Part shown: piece after piece, positions 22,756-32,307 of the stretch
Numbering within the stretch: position 1 is the first letter of the stretch
Layout: the number at the start of each line of letters is the position of its first letter
Assembly: GCA_035627615.1 (NCBI GenBank)
Contig: DASPLL010000056.1
Span: 62,001 to 126,000 of the forward strand
DNA: 64,000 bases
Source: BRH-c25 sp035627615
GTDB lineage: Bacteria; Bacillota; Clostridia; Lutisporales; Lutisporaceae
Direction: 5' to 3'
Notes under the pieces: model-generated
What the model was told of the DNA's origin: nothing
Databases searched by the model: none
Seen by the model: only the letters and a program-made list of their open reading frames with translations
Position numbers and translations under genes: made by a program

Positions 22756-24426
22756 TTATCCGCTCACAACCTTTTCAAATCTCTCCATAACCTTCTTTTC
22801 TCCCATTACCTGCATTACCTCATAAAGATCCGGAGTATTTTTTCTATTTGACACAGCTATCCTGATAACCCCGGTGACATCTCCCACGTGACCTTTGTAG
22901 ACTCCCGGGTTCTTCTTGAAGGTCTTGACATCTTTGGAATAGCCCATAGCCTCACAGAATTCCTTTACCCTGTCAAACCACATATCCTTGTTATCTGTAT
23001 GTGTATACACCTTCGCATACTCATTTACTATCCTTTTGACTTCATCCGGTTGCATCGTTTCAGGGAAATTGTAGCCGTCCTCGGTATCTTTTTCAAACAG
23101 TTCGTCGAAATAATAGAAAATAAACGGTTTTATATCCAGCCATTTTGCAAAATCCTTCCTGGGCTTTTCACCGCCTCTGTCAACATTCAATATCCTCTTC
23201 CCATACTGTTCATCCCTGCTGAGGAGTGCTGCAAGCTCAGTATCATACTCTTTTGCCCATTCAAGAGCTGCATCGTAGATCTCTTCTCCGGTCATGCCTG
23301 CAATGATATCCTTGCTCATATCCGTAAGCTTTACTATGTCGAACATCGCGCCGCTTACACTCATTCTTTCCAGTTCGATTTTGAAATTGGTATTGGGCTC
23401 TGTGGGATTATCCCTCCTCCATTCTTCAAAGCCGGAATTTATAAGATTCACAAGATACTCTATTACGGAAATACTTGGGAAACCCTGCTCATGATAGTAG
23501 CTCACATCCGCCTCAGGATCCTTCCTTTTGCTGAGCTTCCTCTTGGAGCTGCCCTCCAGCTTCATTACGGGAGCTATATGTGCAAAATAGGGCTTCTCCC
23601 ACTCAAGCATTTCAAAGAGCTGTACATGCAGCGGAGCCGAGGACAGCCATTCATCCCCTCTTACTACATGGGTGGTCCTCATCAGGTGATCGTCCACCAC
23701 ATGCGCAAAATGATAGGTGGGCAGGCCGTCAGACTTGAGCAGTACGATATCCTGGAAGTTTTCCGGCATCTCCACATCGCCTTTTATAAGATCCTTGAAT
23801 ATGAATCTATTATCGGGATTGTTGGGAGCTTTTACACGCAGCACAAAGGGTTTGCCCTGGGAAAGCTCTTCTTTCACCTGCTCCAGGGTAAAATTCCTGT
23901 GTACGGCATACTCTCCGTAATAGCCCGGGGTCAACTTTTGTTCTTCCTGCCGGGCCCTTATCTCATTCAGAGCTTCCTCCGAACAGAAGCATGGGTATGC
24001 AAGGCCCTTTTCTACCATTCTCTTGGCAAACACCTTGTATATCCCCATTCTTTCACTCTGCTTGTATGGCCCGTAGCTTCCCTTCTCATCATCAACATCC
24101 GTAACACCCTCATCAAAGTTGATGCCAAATCTGGACAGGGACCTCACTATATTGCCGACGCCGCCTCCTACCTCACGCTTCTTATCCGTATCCTCCACCC
24201 TCAGGAAGAACACACCGTTGCTCTGGTGTCCCAGCCTCTCCGATACAAGGGCCGCATACAAGCTCCCCATATGTACATAGCCTGTCGGGCTGGGGGCGAA
24301 CCTGGTTACCTTTGCTCCCTCGGGAAGCGTTCTTTTGGGATATAGCAGCTCATAATATTCCGGGGCCCTTTCCGTATCCGGGAACAGCAAATCTGCCAAT
24401 TCTTTATTATCTGTCAAGTTATGCAT
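22756..24426 (-). CDS. gltX: Glutamate--tRNA ligase
   Basis: A 556-aa class I synthetase. The HIGH-type motif is F-A-P-S-P-T-G-Y-V-H-M-G-S near residue 43; the KMSKS-type loop is K-R-K-L-S-K-R near 297. The catalytic Rossmann domain is followed by a helical anticodon domain. It is longer than the usual 480-500 aa form and has an N-terminal extension of about 38 residues. It starts 18 bp from the 107-bp repeat, which leaves AAAGGCGG as the ribosome binding site. No tRNA-sensing leader was seen. Confidence 0.93.
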   Translation of the reverse strand: MHNLTDNKELADLLFPDTERAPEYYELLYPKRTLPEGAKVTRFAPSPTGYVHMGSLYAALVSERLGHQSNGVFFLRVEDTDKKREVGGGVGNIVRSLSRFGINFDEGVTDVDDEKGSYGPYKQSERMGIYKVFAKRMVEKGLAYPCFCSEEALNEIRARQEEQKLTPGYYGEYAVHRNFTLEQVKEELSQGKPFVLRVKAPNNPDNRFIFKDLIKGDVEMPENFQDIVLLKSDGLPTYHFAHVVDDHLMRTTHVVRGDEWLSSAPLHVQLFEMLEWEKPYFAHIAPVMKLEGSSKRKLSKRKDPEADVSYYHEQGFPSISVIEYLVNLINSGFEEWRRDNPTEPNTNFKIELERMSVSGAMFDIVKLTDMSKDIIAGMTGEEIYDAALEWAKEYDTELAALLSRDEQYGKRILNVDRGGEKPRKDFAKWLDIKPFIFYYFDELFEKDTEDGYNFPETMQPDEVKRIVNEYAKVYTHTDNKDMWFDRVKEFCEAMGYSKDVKTFKKNPGVYKGHVGDVTGVIRIAVSNRKNTPDLYEVMQVMGEKKVMERFEKVVSG

Positions 24427-24444
24427 TATAACAAACCGCCTTTC

Positions 24445-24551
24445 TAGTGATTATTAACACAACAACTTTCTTGTCTTTCATAGTGTTAATAATCACAACC
24501 TTGATTTGGTGCCTCGCACGCTCAAGAAGTGATATACGTTACGAGGCACTA
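24445..24551. repeat. 107-bp two-hairpin repeat, copy 2
   Basis: TAGTG...CACTA ends. Stems are 24447-24460 with 24483-24496 and 24509-24516 with 24542-24549. It fills almost the whole gap between mtaD and gltX and ends next to the gltX ribosome binding site. Confidence 0.88.
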
Positions 24552-24561
24552 GTTTATAAAT

Positions 24562-25860
24562 CTATTGTTCTGTCAGTTTTGAAGCCCACTTCTGGGCTTT
24601 ATAAAGTATTCTTTCCTCATCAAGTGTGATCAGATGTCCACCCTCCATTACCAGACTGCCGTCAATTATGACCGTCTCCACGTCTGCAGAGCTTCCTGAA
24701 TAGACAATGGCCGATTTTATATTGTACTTCGGGTAATAATGGGCCTTCTCAGTGTTCATTACTATAATATCCGCAGCACTTCCCACAGAAAGTGTTCCCA
24801 CATTTTCAAACCCCAGGGCTTTGGCACCGCTTACCGAAGCCATTTTCATCACCTTATCCACCGGCAGTGCCGTAGGATCATCAGTATGTAGCTTCTGCAG
24901 ATAGGTTGCCATCCTCATCTCTTCCAGCATGTCAAGATTATTGTTGCTGGAAGCTCCGTCGGTGCCCAGACATACGTTTATGCCCCTATCCAGCATTCTG
25001 ACCACAGGTGCGGTACCGCTTGCCAGCTTCATATTGCTTCCCGGACTATGAACCACATTTACCCGACCGGATGCCAGGATATCAATATCGTCTTCATCCA
25101 CAACAACACAGTGGGCTGCTAACGTCCTCCCATCCAGAAGTCCTATATTCTCAAGGTACCTGACCGGTGTACAGCCATGTTTTTCAATGCAGCTCCTTAC
25201 CTCTTCCTTTGTCTCGGAAAGGTGCAGCTGAACGGATATTCCTTTATCCCTGGATATGGCCGTAATTTTCTTCAGGTATGCCTCCGAGCAGGTATATATC
25301 GAGTGGGGTCCCAGCATCACCTTCAGGCGTCCATTACAGCCGTTGTGGTAGCGGTCATACAGCTCCAGGTTCTCACGGAGCCTGTAGTCAAGCTCTTCTT
25401 CCCCCGACTCCCCCTGAAGACCCCTGGAAAGTACTGCCCTCATCCCTGATTCAGAAGCAGCGCGGGCACTATTTTCCATAAAGAAATACATATCTGTAAA
25501 GGTTGTTGTTCCGCCTTTGATCATCTCAACCATGGCAAGAAGACTTCCCCAATACACCGCTTCGTCCGTCAGCCTGTCTTCCAGGGGAAATATCTTTTTG
25601 AACAGCCAATCCATAAGCTTCATATCGTCTGCATAGTTTCTGAACAGTGTCATGGCAAGGTGATTATGGGCATTCACAAAGCCGGGCATCACAGTCCTGC
25701 CTTTGCAGTCAATAACCTTTGAATATCCTGGCCCGGGTATGTCTTCACCGCTGCCTATGTAGTCAATTATATTGTCTCTTATTCCTATATTGCCTTCCCT
25801 TATTACGTCATCATTCCCGTTAAGGGTTATGATCTGTGCATTTTTCAAAAGTATATCCAT
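24562..25860 (-). CDS. mtaD: 5'-deoxyadenosine/S-adenosylhomocysteine deaminase-type amidohydrolase
   Basis: A 432-aa amidohydrolase. Metal motifs: F-V-N-A-H-N-H-L-A-M near residue 64, H-L-S-E-T-K-E-E near 213, A-A-H-C-V-V-V near 243 and L-G-T-D-G-A-S-S-N-N-N near 300. The family deaminates SAH, 5'-methylthioadenosine or 5'-deoxyadenosine. Immediate linkage to ahcY supports a role in clearing SAH and related by-products. I take ATG 25860; a TTG one codon earlier touches the ahcY stop. Confidence 0.92.
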   Translation of the reverse strand: MDILLKNAQIITLNGNDDVIREGNIGIRDNIIDYIGSGEDIPGPGYSKVIDCKGRTVMPGFVNAHNHLAMTLFRNYADDMKLMDWLFKKIFPLEDRLTDEAVYWGSLLAMVEMIKGGTTTFTDMYFFMENSARAASESGMRAVLSRGLQGESGEEELDYRLRENLELYDRYHNGCNGRLKVMLGPHSIYTCSEAYLKKITAISRDKGISVQLHLSETKEEVRSCIEKHGCTPVRYLENIGLLDGRTLAAHCVVVDEDDIDILASGRVNVVHSPGSNMKLASGTAPVVRMLDRGINVCLGTDGASSNNNLDMLEEMRMATYLQKLHTDDPTALPVDKVMKMASVSGAKALGFENVGTLSVGSAADIIVMNTEKAHYYPKYNIKSAIVYSGSSADVETVIIDGSLVMEGGHLITLDEERILYKAQKWASKLTEQ

Positions 25861-25863
25861 CAA

Positions 25864-27117
25864 TTATTCTCCCCAGCCTCTAAGATATTCCTGCTGCTCT
25901 TCCGTAAGCTTGTCTATCCTTATACCTAGAGCTGCAAGCTTCATATGGGCAACCTTTTTGTCCACTTCCTCCGGTACCTCATATACCCTGTTCTGAAGCT
26001 TTCCGCGGCTTTCACCCACATACTTTGCAGAAAGGGCCTGGAGTGCAAAGCTCATATCCATTATCTCGGCAGGGTGTCCGTCCCCTGCGGCAAGGTTCAC
26101 AAGTCTGCCTTCCGCCAGGAGGTTTATTATCCTGCCGTCCTCCATGACATATCCCATTATGTTATTTCTCATTACCTTCTTCTCTTTGCTCATTGACTCA
26201 AGGTCGGGCTTCCAGACCTCCACGTCAAAATGTCCGGCATTGGCCAGCACCACTCCGTTCTTCATAGCCTTATAATGTCTTCCGGTGATAACCTTTTCAC
26301 AGCCGGTAACAGTTACGAAGAAATCTCCCACAGCAGCCGCTTCATCCATGGACATGACCCTGAACCCATCCATATATGCCTCAATAGCCTTTATAGGGTC
26401 TATTTCACACACTATCACATTGGCCCCAAGGCCCTTTGCCTTCATGGCAACACCCTTGCCGCACCAGCCGTAGCCTATTACCACTACGTTCTTACCGGAA
26501 ACAATAAGGTTGGTGGTTCTCATTATACCATCCCATACCGACTGTCCCGTACCGTACCTGTTATCAAAAAGATGCTTGCAGTCGGCATCATTCACAGAGA
26601 TCATCGGAAACTTCAAAAGTCCCTCTCTATCCCTGGCTTTGAGCCTCAGGACTCCCGTAGTGGTCTCCTCGCTGCCTCCGATTATATCCGGGAGCAGCGC
26701 CTGTCTTTCCCCGTGCAGCAGATGCACCAGGTCGCCTCCGTCATCTATGACTATATTAGGGCCGATATCCAGTGCAGCATTAAGATGCTGGGTATATTCC
26801 TCAGTGGTTGCATTATACCAGGCATATACATTAAGCCCATCCTCCACCAGCGCTGCTGCAACATCATCCTGGGTGGACAGGGGGTTGCTGCCGGTTACCG
26901 ATACTTCTGCCCCGCCTGCCTTTAGCACCTTGGAAAGGTATGCGGTTTTTGCCTCAAGATGAATGGACATGACTATCTTCTTACCTGCAAAGGGCTGTTC
27001 TTTTATGAATTCCTTCTCTATAGCCGACAGCACAGGCATATAGCCCTTTACCCATTCTATTTTCTTATGCCCTGATTCTGCTTTTTTGATATCCCTGATT
27101 ATACTCTCTCTCATCAT
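25864..27117 (-). CDS. ahcY: Adenosylhomocysteinase
   Basis: A 417-aa NAD-dependent enzyme that splits S-adenosylhomocysteine into adenosine and homocysteine. Seen are Y-G-T-G-Q-S-V-W-D-G near residue 188, the NAD loop V-V-V-I-G-Y-G-W-C-G-K-G near 212, N-A-G-H-F-D-V-E near 290 and A-A-G-D-G-H-P near 340. It is the shorter form without the insertion seen in eukaryotes. GGAGG precedes two adjacent ATGs. It forms an operon with the amidohydrolase. Confidence 0.95.
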   Translation of the reverse strand: MMRESIIRDIKKAESGHKKIEWVKGYMPVLSAIEKEFIKEQPFAGKKIVMSIHLEAKTAYLSKVLKAGGAEVSVTGSNPLSTQDDVAAALVEDGLNVYAWYNATTEEYTQHLNAALDIGPNIVIDDGGDLVHLLHGERQALLPDIIGGSEETTTGVLRLKARDREGLLKFPMISVNDADCKHLFDNRYGTGQSVWDGIMRTTNLIVSGKNVVVIGYGWCGKGVAMKAKGLGANVIVCEIDPIKAIEAYMDGFRVMSMDEAAAVGDFFVTVTGCEKVITGRHYKAMKNGVVLANAGHFDVEVWKPDLESMSKEKKVMRNNIMGYVMEDGRIINLLAEGRLVNLAAGDGHPAEIMDMSFALQALSAKYVGESRGKLQNRVYEVPEEVDKKVAHMKLAALGIRIDKLTEEQQEYLRGWGE

Positions 27118-27137
27118 ACAACCTCCATATATATATA

Positions 27138-27290
27138 ATAGTCGCTAGTCACTAGTCTCCAGTCGCTAGTATGATGCTGCGCCTTCGAAGCCTGTACGGG
27201 CGATTCATGAATCGCCCCTGCCCTCGAAACCCCGGAACCTCGTAACCTGGTAACCCATTGCCCCTTGCCTATTGCCTATCGCCCGCAAGT
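27138..27290. repeat. Mosaic intergenic repeat, four modules
   Basis: In order: a CTAGTCGCTAGT-type tandem (27138-27170), a CCTTCGAAGCC core, the perfect palindrome GGGCGATTCATGAATCGCCC (27198-27217), a CGAAACCCCGGAACCTCG module, and an ATTGCCCCTTGCCTATTGCC tandem. It sits upstream of ahcY and overlaps the end of a small membrane-protein ORF. Confidence 0.75.
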
Positions 27291-27397
27291 TTATATTCTC
27301 CCTTTTTTACATAGGTAATGCATATAAATGCCAGCAGGAAGAAGCACAGTGCCAGTATGAAAAGCACCCCTGTGGGCATAAACGGGCAATTGAACAT
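27269..27397 (-). CDS. Possible 42-aa single-span membrane peptide
   Basis: An ATG at 27397 opens 42 codons with one clear membrane segment (V-L-F-I-L-A-L-C-F-F-L-L-A-F-I-C-I-T-Y-V) and a short basic tail ending inside the repeat. It lies 23 bp after the LonB-type gene, on the same strand. The ribosome binding site is poor, so translation is uncertain. Confidence 0.4.
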   Translation of the reverse strand: MFNCPFMPTGVLFILALCFFLLAFICITYVKKGEYKLAGDRQ

Positions 27398-27420
27398 TAA
27401 TTTCTGCAGCCCAGATACAA

Positions 27421-29832
27421 TTATGCTTTTTGCTCCTGTTCCGGCTCATCAAACTCTTCAGCGATCCTTGCAAACTTCTCAATCTTTTTCTGCACCCTGT
27501 AGTAAATGGTATCCTCAGGGTAGCTGCCATCCTGAGCCCTGATCCCTGCGGCCATACCGGTAAGCAGCTCTATACCTTCATCTATGCTCTTTACGGGATA
27601 TATATGGAACTTGCCCTCCCTGACAGCCTCAATGACCTCATCCTTCAGCATAAGATTGACAACATTCTGCCAGGGTATCATGACGCCCTCATTTCCCTTG
27701 AGCCCCCTGGTCTTGCAGGTCTGAAAAAAGCCTTCTATCTTTTCATTCACTCCACCGATGGGCTGTATCTCACCTTTCTGATTAACCGATCCGGTTACCG
27801 CAATATACTGCTTCAAAGGCAGCTCAGCCAGACTTGACAGCAATGCATACAACTCGGTGCTTGAAGCACTGTCGCCTTCAATACCGTCGTAAAGCTGTTC
27901 AAAGCATATGCTTGCCGATATGGTAAGAGGAAAATCCTGTGCAAACTTGTCGCCAAGGTAGCCTGTAAGTATAAGCACACCTTTGTCATGTATGCTGCCG
28001 CTCATTTCAACTTCCCGTTCAATATTGACTATCCCTTTCTCCCCGGCATAAGTCACAACAGTTATCCTGCTGGGTTTTCCAAAGGTATAGTCGCCAAAAT
28101 CCATGACTGAGAGCCCATTGACCTGTCCTATGACCTCTTCCTCGGTGGAAATAAGCACCACGCCTGTATCAATAAGCTCCTGCAGCTTTTCCTCTATCCG
28201 GTTTGAACGGTATTCCTTCTGTCCGATGGCTTTTTTCACATGGCTGCCGGAGGCTACATGCGACCCTTCCATCCTTGCCCAGGCGTCCGCCTCATATAAT
28301 ATCTCAACGATATCGTTAAATCTGGTGGAGAGCTTATCCTTATGCTCCGCCAACCTTCTGCTGTGCTCTATTACAGCTGCCACTGCCGACTTGTCAAAAT
28401 GCATGAGCCCTTTATTCTCACAATGGGAGCTTATGAACCTGGCATATTTCATGCAGTTTTCCTTACTGCTGCTCATATCTATGTCAAAATCTGCCTTGAT
28501 CTTGAAAAGCTTCCTGAAATCCTCATCATAGGTATAAAGTGTCTGATAAACATAGGAGCTTCCTATAAGAATGACCTTTACATTCAGGGGGATGGGTTCG
28601 GGTTTTATGCCCCCGGACACAATACCTGTCATGGAGAATATGTTTTCAATGGTTATATTTCCGGTCTTCAAGGCTCTTTTTATACCTTCCCAGCTTTCAG
28701 GATTCCTGATGAGATCAGACATGTTGATTATTATATAGCCTCCATTGGCCTGATGAAGGGATCCGGCCTTTATTTTGGTAAAGTCCGTTGTAACTACTCC
28801 CATATTGCTTTCATATTCAATTTTACCAAGAAGGTTATAATACTTGGGGTTTGATTCCAGGATAACGGGGGCGCCCTTCAGTTCCCTGTTGTCCACCACC
28901 AGGTTCACCTGATACTTAACAGTAAAGTCCTTCTCCCTGATCCTTTCAACCAGATTCAGCTGGTCGGCGTGACTGGTCTCCAGATTCCTGAAATCCTCTA
29001 TATTATGTATTACATCCCTCTGGACAGCCTGAAGATATTCAAGCACATTCCTGAACTGCCCGAATTTTTCTTTAAGCTCCGATATCGGCTGTTCCACTGC
29101 CAGAAGCGCAATTTTAGTCTCCAACTGGTCTATCTTGTCTCTGGTGGTTTTTTCTATATCCTTTATGCGCTTCATCGTCTCCAGAAGCTTTCCCTGTACT
29201 ATGAAGGAATTATCTTCTATCCTCTTCCTGTCCTCAGGGCTCATCTCCATATAGTCCTTGTCCTCTATCGGCTTTCCTTCGTGAAGCGGAATGGTCATAA
29301 GCCCCTGCTCGCTCTTCTTTATCATAAAGCCCTGATCCTTTGCGAACAGGTTGAATGTCTCCATGTGCTCAGAGCTCTTTTCCTGATATTCCTGCACGAT
29401 CTGGCTCTTCTGCTTTTCATACTCTTCTCCCTCAAAGGCCTTGGGTATCTTCACCTTAAGGTCTTTGAGAAGCCTCTTCATATCCTTCTGAAGCCTGTAG
29501 CCCATGCCTACGGGGAGATTTATACACATGGGTTTATCCGGGTTCTTGAAGTTATATACATAGCACCAATCATCAGGAATCTTTTCATTTGCAGCTATCC
29601 TGCTTATTATGGATTTTGTATAGCTGCTTCTTCCCGTGCCTGTTATTCCGGATACATATATATTATAGCCGGCTCTTTTGATTGTAAGCCCAAACTCCAT
29701 TGCTGCAGCGGCTCTGCCCTGTCCGATTATACCATCCAGCGGATTCAGATCCGCTGTTGTCTCAAATTCAAATTCCGTATAGTCGATTCTGTTGCTCAAT
29801 TCTTCAGGGGCCAATTCCCTAAATTTACCCAT
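27421..29832 (-). CDS. LonB-type ATP-dependent protease (AAA_32 / S16)
   Basis: An 803-aa Lon-related protease. The N-terminal AAA part has G-I-T-G-T-G-R-S-S near residue 63, where the Walker A lysine position is arginine. A coiled-coil insert follows (about 130-290). The S16 protease domain is C-terminal: the serine is in G-D-S-A-S-S near residue 655 and the lysine in G-G-V-N-E-K-I-E near 695. It probably degrades damaged or regulatory proteins in the cytosol. No membrane segment, unlike archaeal LonB. GAGGAGA precedes the ATG. Confidence 0.9.
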   Translation of the reverse strand: MGKFRELAPEELSNRIDYTEFEFETTADLNPLDGIIGQGRAAAAMEFGLTIKRAGYNIYVSGITGTGRSSYTKSIISRIAANEKIPDDWCYVYNFKNPDKPMCINLPVGMGYRLQKDMKRLLKDLKVKIPKAFEGEEYEKQKSQIVQEYQEKSSEHMETFNLFAKDQGFMIKKSEQGLMTIPLHEGKPIEDKDYMEMSPEDRKRIEDNSFIVQGKLLETMKRIKDIEKTTRDKIDQLETKIALLAVEQPISELKEKFGQFRNVLEYLQAVQRDVIHNIEDFRNLETSHADQLNLVERIREKDFTVKYQVNLVVDNRELKGAPVILESNPKYYNLLGKIEYESNMGVVTTDFTKIKAGSLHQANGGYIIINMSDLIRNPESWEGIKRALKTGNITIENIFSMTGIVSGGIKPEPIPLNVKVILIGSSYVYQTLYTYDEDFRKLFKIKADFDIDMSSSKENCMKYARFISSHCENKGLMHFDKSAVAAVIEHSRRLAEHKDKLSTRFNDIVEILYEADAWARMEGSHVASGSHVKKAIGQKEYRSNRIEEKLQELIDTGVVLISTEEEVIGQVNGLSVMDFGDYTFGKPSRITVVTYAGEKGIVNIEREVEMSGSIHDKGVLILTGYLGDKFAQDFPLTISASICFEQLYDGIEGDSASSTELYALLSSLAELPLKQYIAVTGSVNQKGEIQPIGGVNEKIEGFFQTCKTRGLKGNEGVMIPWQNVVNLMLKDEVIEAVREGKFHIYPVKSIDEGIELLTGMAAGIRAQDGSYPEDTIYYRVQKKIEKFARIAEEFDEPEQEQKA

Positions 29833-29929
29833 GCAGCACTCTCCTCTCAGTTAAACCTTTTAATGTAATTAATAACATTATATAAAATTTTATCCTCTAG
29901 TACCATAGTATTCAGCGAAACATTTCCGA

Positions 29930-30667
29930 TTATGACTGTTTGGATTTAGCATCATAGAATGCCAGGGCTATGAACTTCGGAAGCTTCATGATCCTGCCGA
30001 TCCTCCTCGGTTCTTTCATCAGCCTGTAAAACCATTCCAGTCCTGCTTTCTGATAAAACTCAGGGGCTCTTTGGGATCTGCCGGAAAGGATATCCAGACT
30101 GCCTCCTACTCCCATGGCAATCCTGGCCTTCAGCTTATCCCTGTGCTTATATATGAACTTTTCCTGTTTAGGTGCACCCAGGGCTACTATAAGAATGTCC
30201 GCATTACTGCTGTTTATCTCGGCTATTAGCTTTTCCTCGGAATCCTCCCCGAAATAGCCGTTCCGTGTGCCCGCTATTCTAAGCCTGCTGTAGCTCTCGG
30301 TCAGCTTTATGGCAGCCTCTTCAGCCACACCCTCCTTGCCCCCAAGCAAATACACGCTTTTTCCCCTTGAGTCCGCTATTTTCATAAGCCGCATCATCAG
30401 GTCAATACCCGCAACCCTTTCCTTTACGGGGGTACCGTAGAATTTGGAAGCGATCATAACTCCTATGCCATCCGGAACAACAAGCTGGCCGTTGTTAAGC
30501 ACACCTTCAAATTCCCTGTCCTTTACGGCCTCCAGCAAAATTTCGCTGTTGGGAGTAAAAACCATACTGCAAATATCCATATCAAGATATTCTGCCAGAA
30601 TACCGGCGGCTTCATCCATATTTACATTGTCAATTTTTATTCCGACTATCTCAACCTGTTCTCTCAT
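29930..30667 (-). CDS. tagA: WecG/TagA/CpsF family glycosyltransferase
   Basis: A 245-aa GT26 enzyme. Motifs: V-F-T-P-N-S-E-I-L-L-E-A near residue 36, V-V-P-D-G-I-G-V near 62, Y-L-L-G-G-K-E-G near 100 and V-A-L-G-A-P-K-Q-E-K-F near 160. TagA adds N-acetylmannosamine to the lipid-linked GlcNAc primer in wall teichoic acid or similar polymers. It is divergent from murA and heads a region of cell-wall polymer genes. Confidence 0.9.
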   Translation of the reverse strand: MREQVEIVGIKIDNVNMDEAAGILAEYLDMDICSMVFTPNSEILLEAVKDREFEGVLNNGQLVVPDGIGVMIASKFYGTPVKERVAGIDLMMRLMKIADSRGKSVYLLGGKEGVAEEAAIKLTESYSRLRIAGTRNGYFGEDSEEKLIAEINSSNADILIVALGAPKQEKFIYKHRDKLKARIAMGVGGSLDILSGRSQRAPEFYQKAGLEWFYRLMKEPRRIGRIMKLPKFIALAFYDAKSKQS

Positions 30668-30859
30668 AAAACACCATCCCCTAACCCTATATGCACTGCA
30701 TGCATTACGGCCGTATAATAACGGAATGCCGGAATGTATATAATGCGTTCCCTAATATTATAACATAGCACGATTATATATAAACAAGGATAATATCATA
30801 AGAAAACTTTACATAGGCTCCTCAAATGGGATAAGGCCCAATGTTTTCGCAAAAGACAA
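30668..30859. other. Gap between tagA and murA with degenerate palindromes
   Basis: Holds decayed copies of the GGAACGCAT palindrome (about 30690-30756: TGCATGCATTAC, GGAATG, AATGCGTTCC). No gene is seen. Confidence 0.5.
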
Positions 30860-30887
30860 TTACAAATTCAGTAAAATAGTGTATAAT
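30860..30887 (+). promoter_or_regulatory. Promoter of murA
   Basis: TTACAA, 16 bases, then TATAAT. The leader to the TTG start is about 100 nt. Confidence 0.6.
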
Positions 30888-30993
30888 GTGAATTGTAATA
30901 TTCATGTAACATTTGTCATTATGTGTGGAATCTGAGGGACGCTGCAATTACATATTAACAGCTATAAATCTATACGATAAGGGGTCGGATGTA

Positions 30994-32253
30994 TTGGAAA
31001 AAATATTAATAGAAGGCTCACAGAAGCTTTCAGGCGAGGTCAGTATCAGCGGAGCCAAAAATGCGGCAGTGGCAATACTGCCTGCAACGATTCTGGCAGG
31101 TTCAACCTGCACTATAAAGAATCTTCCCATGGTCAAGGATGTTACTTATCTGAGAGACATGCTTATACAAATGGGAGGAAAGATCCAAATACTTGATAAG
31201 GATAAAATAACTGTAGACGCCTCCGGCATAAGCACTCACAAAATAGATCCGGAGCTGGCGAAAAGGATGAGGGCTTCATACTATTTTCTGGGAGCTCTCC
31301 TCGGCAGGTTCAAGAAGGCTGAAGTACCGTTTCCCGGAGGCTGCGAAATAGGGGTGCGCCCCATTGACCTTCATCTTAAAGGTCTGGAGGCTCTTGGCGC
31401 CAAAATAAAAATATCCCACGGTCTTATAAGGGCAAAGGCTGAAGAACTGAAGGGCGCCAAGATATATCTGGACGTAGTCAGCGTAGGAGCTACCATCAAC
31501 ATAATGCTTGCCGCCTGTCTGGCAAAGGGTACTACCACTATAGAAAATGCGGCAAAGGAACCTTACATAGTAGATACGGCAAGCTTTCTGAACGCGCTTG
31601 GCGCCAGTATAAAGGGTGCAGGTACCGATGTTATTAAAATCAAAGGGGTAGAATCCCTTGGGGGCTGCGAGCACAGCGTGATACCCGACCAGATGGAGGC
31701 AGGGACCTACATGATCGCCGCAGCTGCGACAAGAGGCGACGTGCTGCTTAAAAACATAATACCCACACATCTCGATGCAGTATCTGCAAAGCTACGGGAA
31801 ATGGGTGTGGAGGTTACCGAATACGAAGATTCCATAAGGGTTAAGGCAGCAGCCAGGTCAAAGGCTGTAAACATAAAAACCATGCCTTACCCGGGCTTCC
31901 CGACAGACATGCAGCAGCCTATGAGCGTATTGCTGTCTGTTTCTGAAGGCACCGGTATCGTGACCGAGAGCATATTTGAGTCCCGGTTCAAATACTTTGA
32001 TGAGTTGAAGAGAATGGGTGCAAAAATAAAAACAGAGGGCAGAGTGGCAATAATAGAAGGTGTGCTCAAGCTTTCAGGAGCCCCTGTTTATGCCACCGAT
32101 CTCAGGGCCGGAGCTGCAATGGTTGTTGCAGGCCTGACCGCAGAGGGCAGGACCACCATAAGCAATATAGGCTATATTGACAGAGGCTATGAAAGGCTTG
32201 AGGAAAAGCTTATAAACCTTGGAGCAAGGATAAGGCGTATCGAGGAGGAATAG
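30994..32253 (+). CDS. murA: UDP-N-acetylglucosamine 1-carboxyvinyltransferase
   Basis: A 419-aa enzyme that transfers enolpyruvate from PEP to UDP-GlcNAc, the first committed step of peptidoglycan synthesis. Motifs: S-G-A-K-N-A-A-V-A-I-L near residue 18, and the catalytic cysteine (target of fosfomycin) in P-G-G-C-E-I-G-V-R-P-I-D near 117. A-G-A-A-M-V-V-A-G-L lies near the end. I chose TTG 30994 because AAGGGG lies 9 bases before it and the family N-terminus begins here. It is 54 bp before a glycosyltransferase gene. Confidence 0.94.
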   Translation: MEKILIEGSQKLSGEVSISGAKNAAVAILPATILAGSTCTIKNLPMVKDVTYLRDMLIQMGGKIQILDKDKITVDASGISTHKIDPELAKRMRASYYFLGALLGRFKKAEVPFPGGCEIGVRPIDLHLKGLEALGAKIKISHGLIRAKAEELKGAKIYLDVVSVGATINIMLAACLAKGTTTIENAAKEPYIVDTASFLNALGASIKGAGTDVIKIKGVESLGGCEHSVIPDQMEAGTYMIAAAATRGDVLLKNIIPTHLDAVSAKLREMGVEVTEYEDSIRVKAAARSKAVNIKTMPYPGFPTDMQQPMSVLLSVSEGTGIVTESIFESRFKYFDELKRMGAKIKTEGRVAIIEGVLKLSGAPVYATDLRAGAAMVVAGLTAEGRTTISNIGYIDRGYERLEEKLINLGARIRRIEEE

Positions 32254-32307
32254 AACAGCTGCTTCACGGCTAAGAATATATAAAAGATATCGATTCGGAG
32301 GCACGAA

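Noticed and set aside
22888..24345. A 485-codon open frame on the strand opposite gltX
   Set aside because: It lies wholly antisense to a clear glutamate--tRNA ligase, shows no domain and has no ribosome binding site; long antisense frames are common over conserved genes here.
24445..24551. The 107-bp element as a T-box or riboswitch of gltX
   Set aside because: No T-box core (GGTGGTACCGCG type), and the same element occurs before an unrelated gene and, inverted, away from any start.
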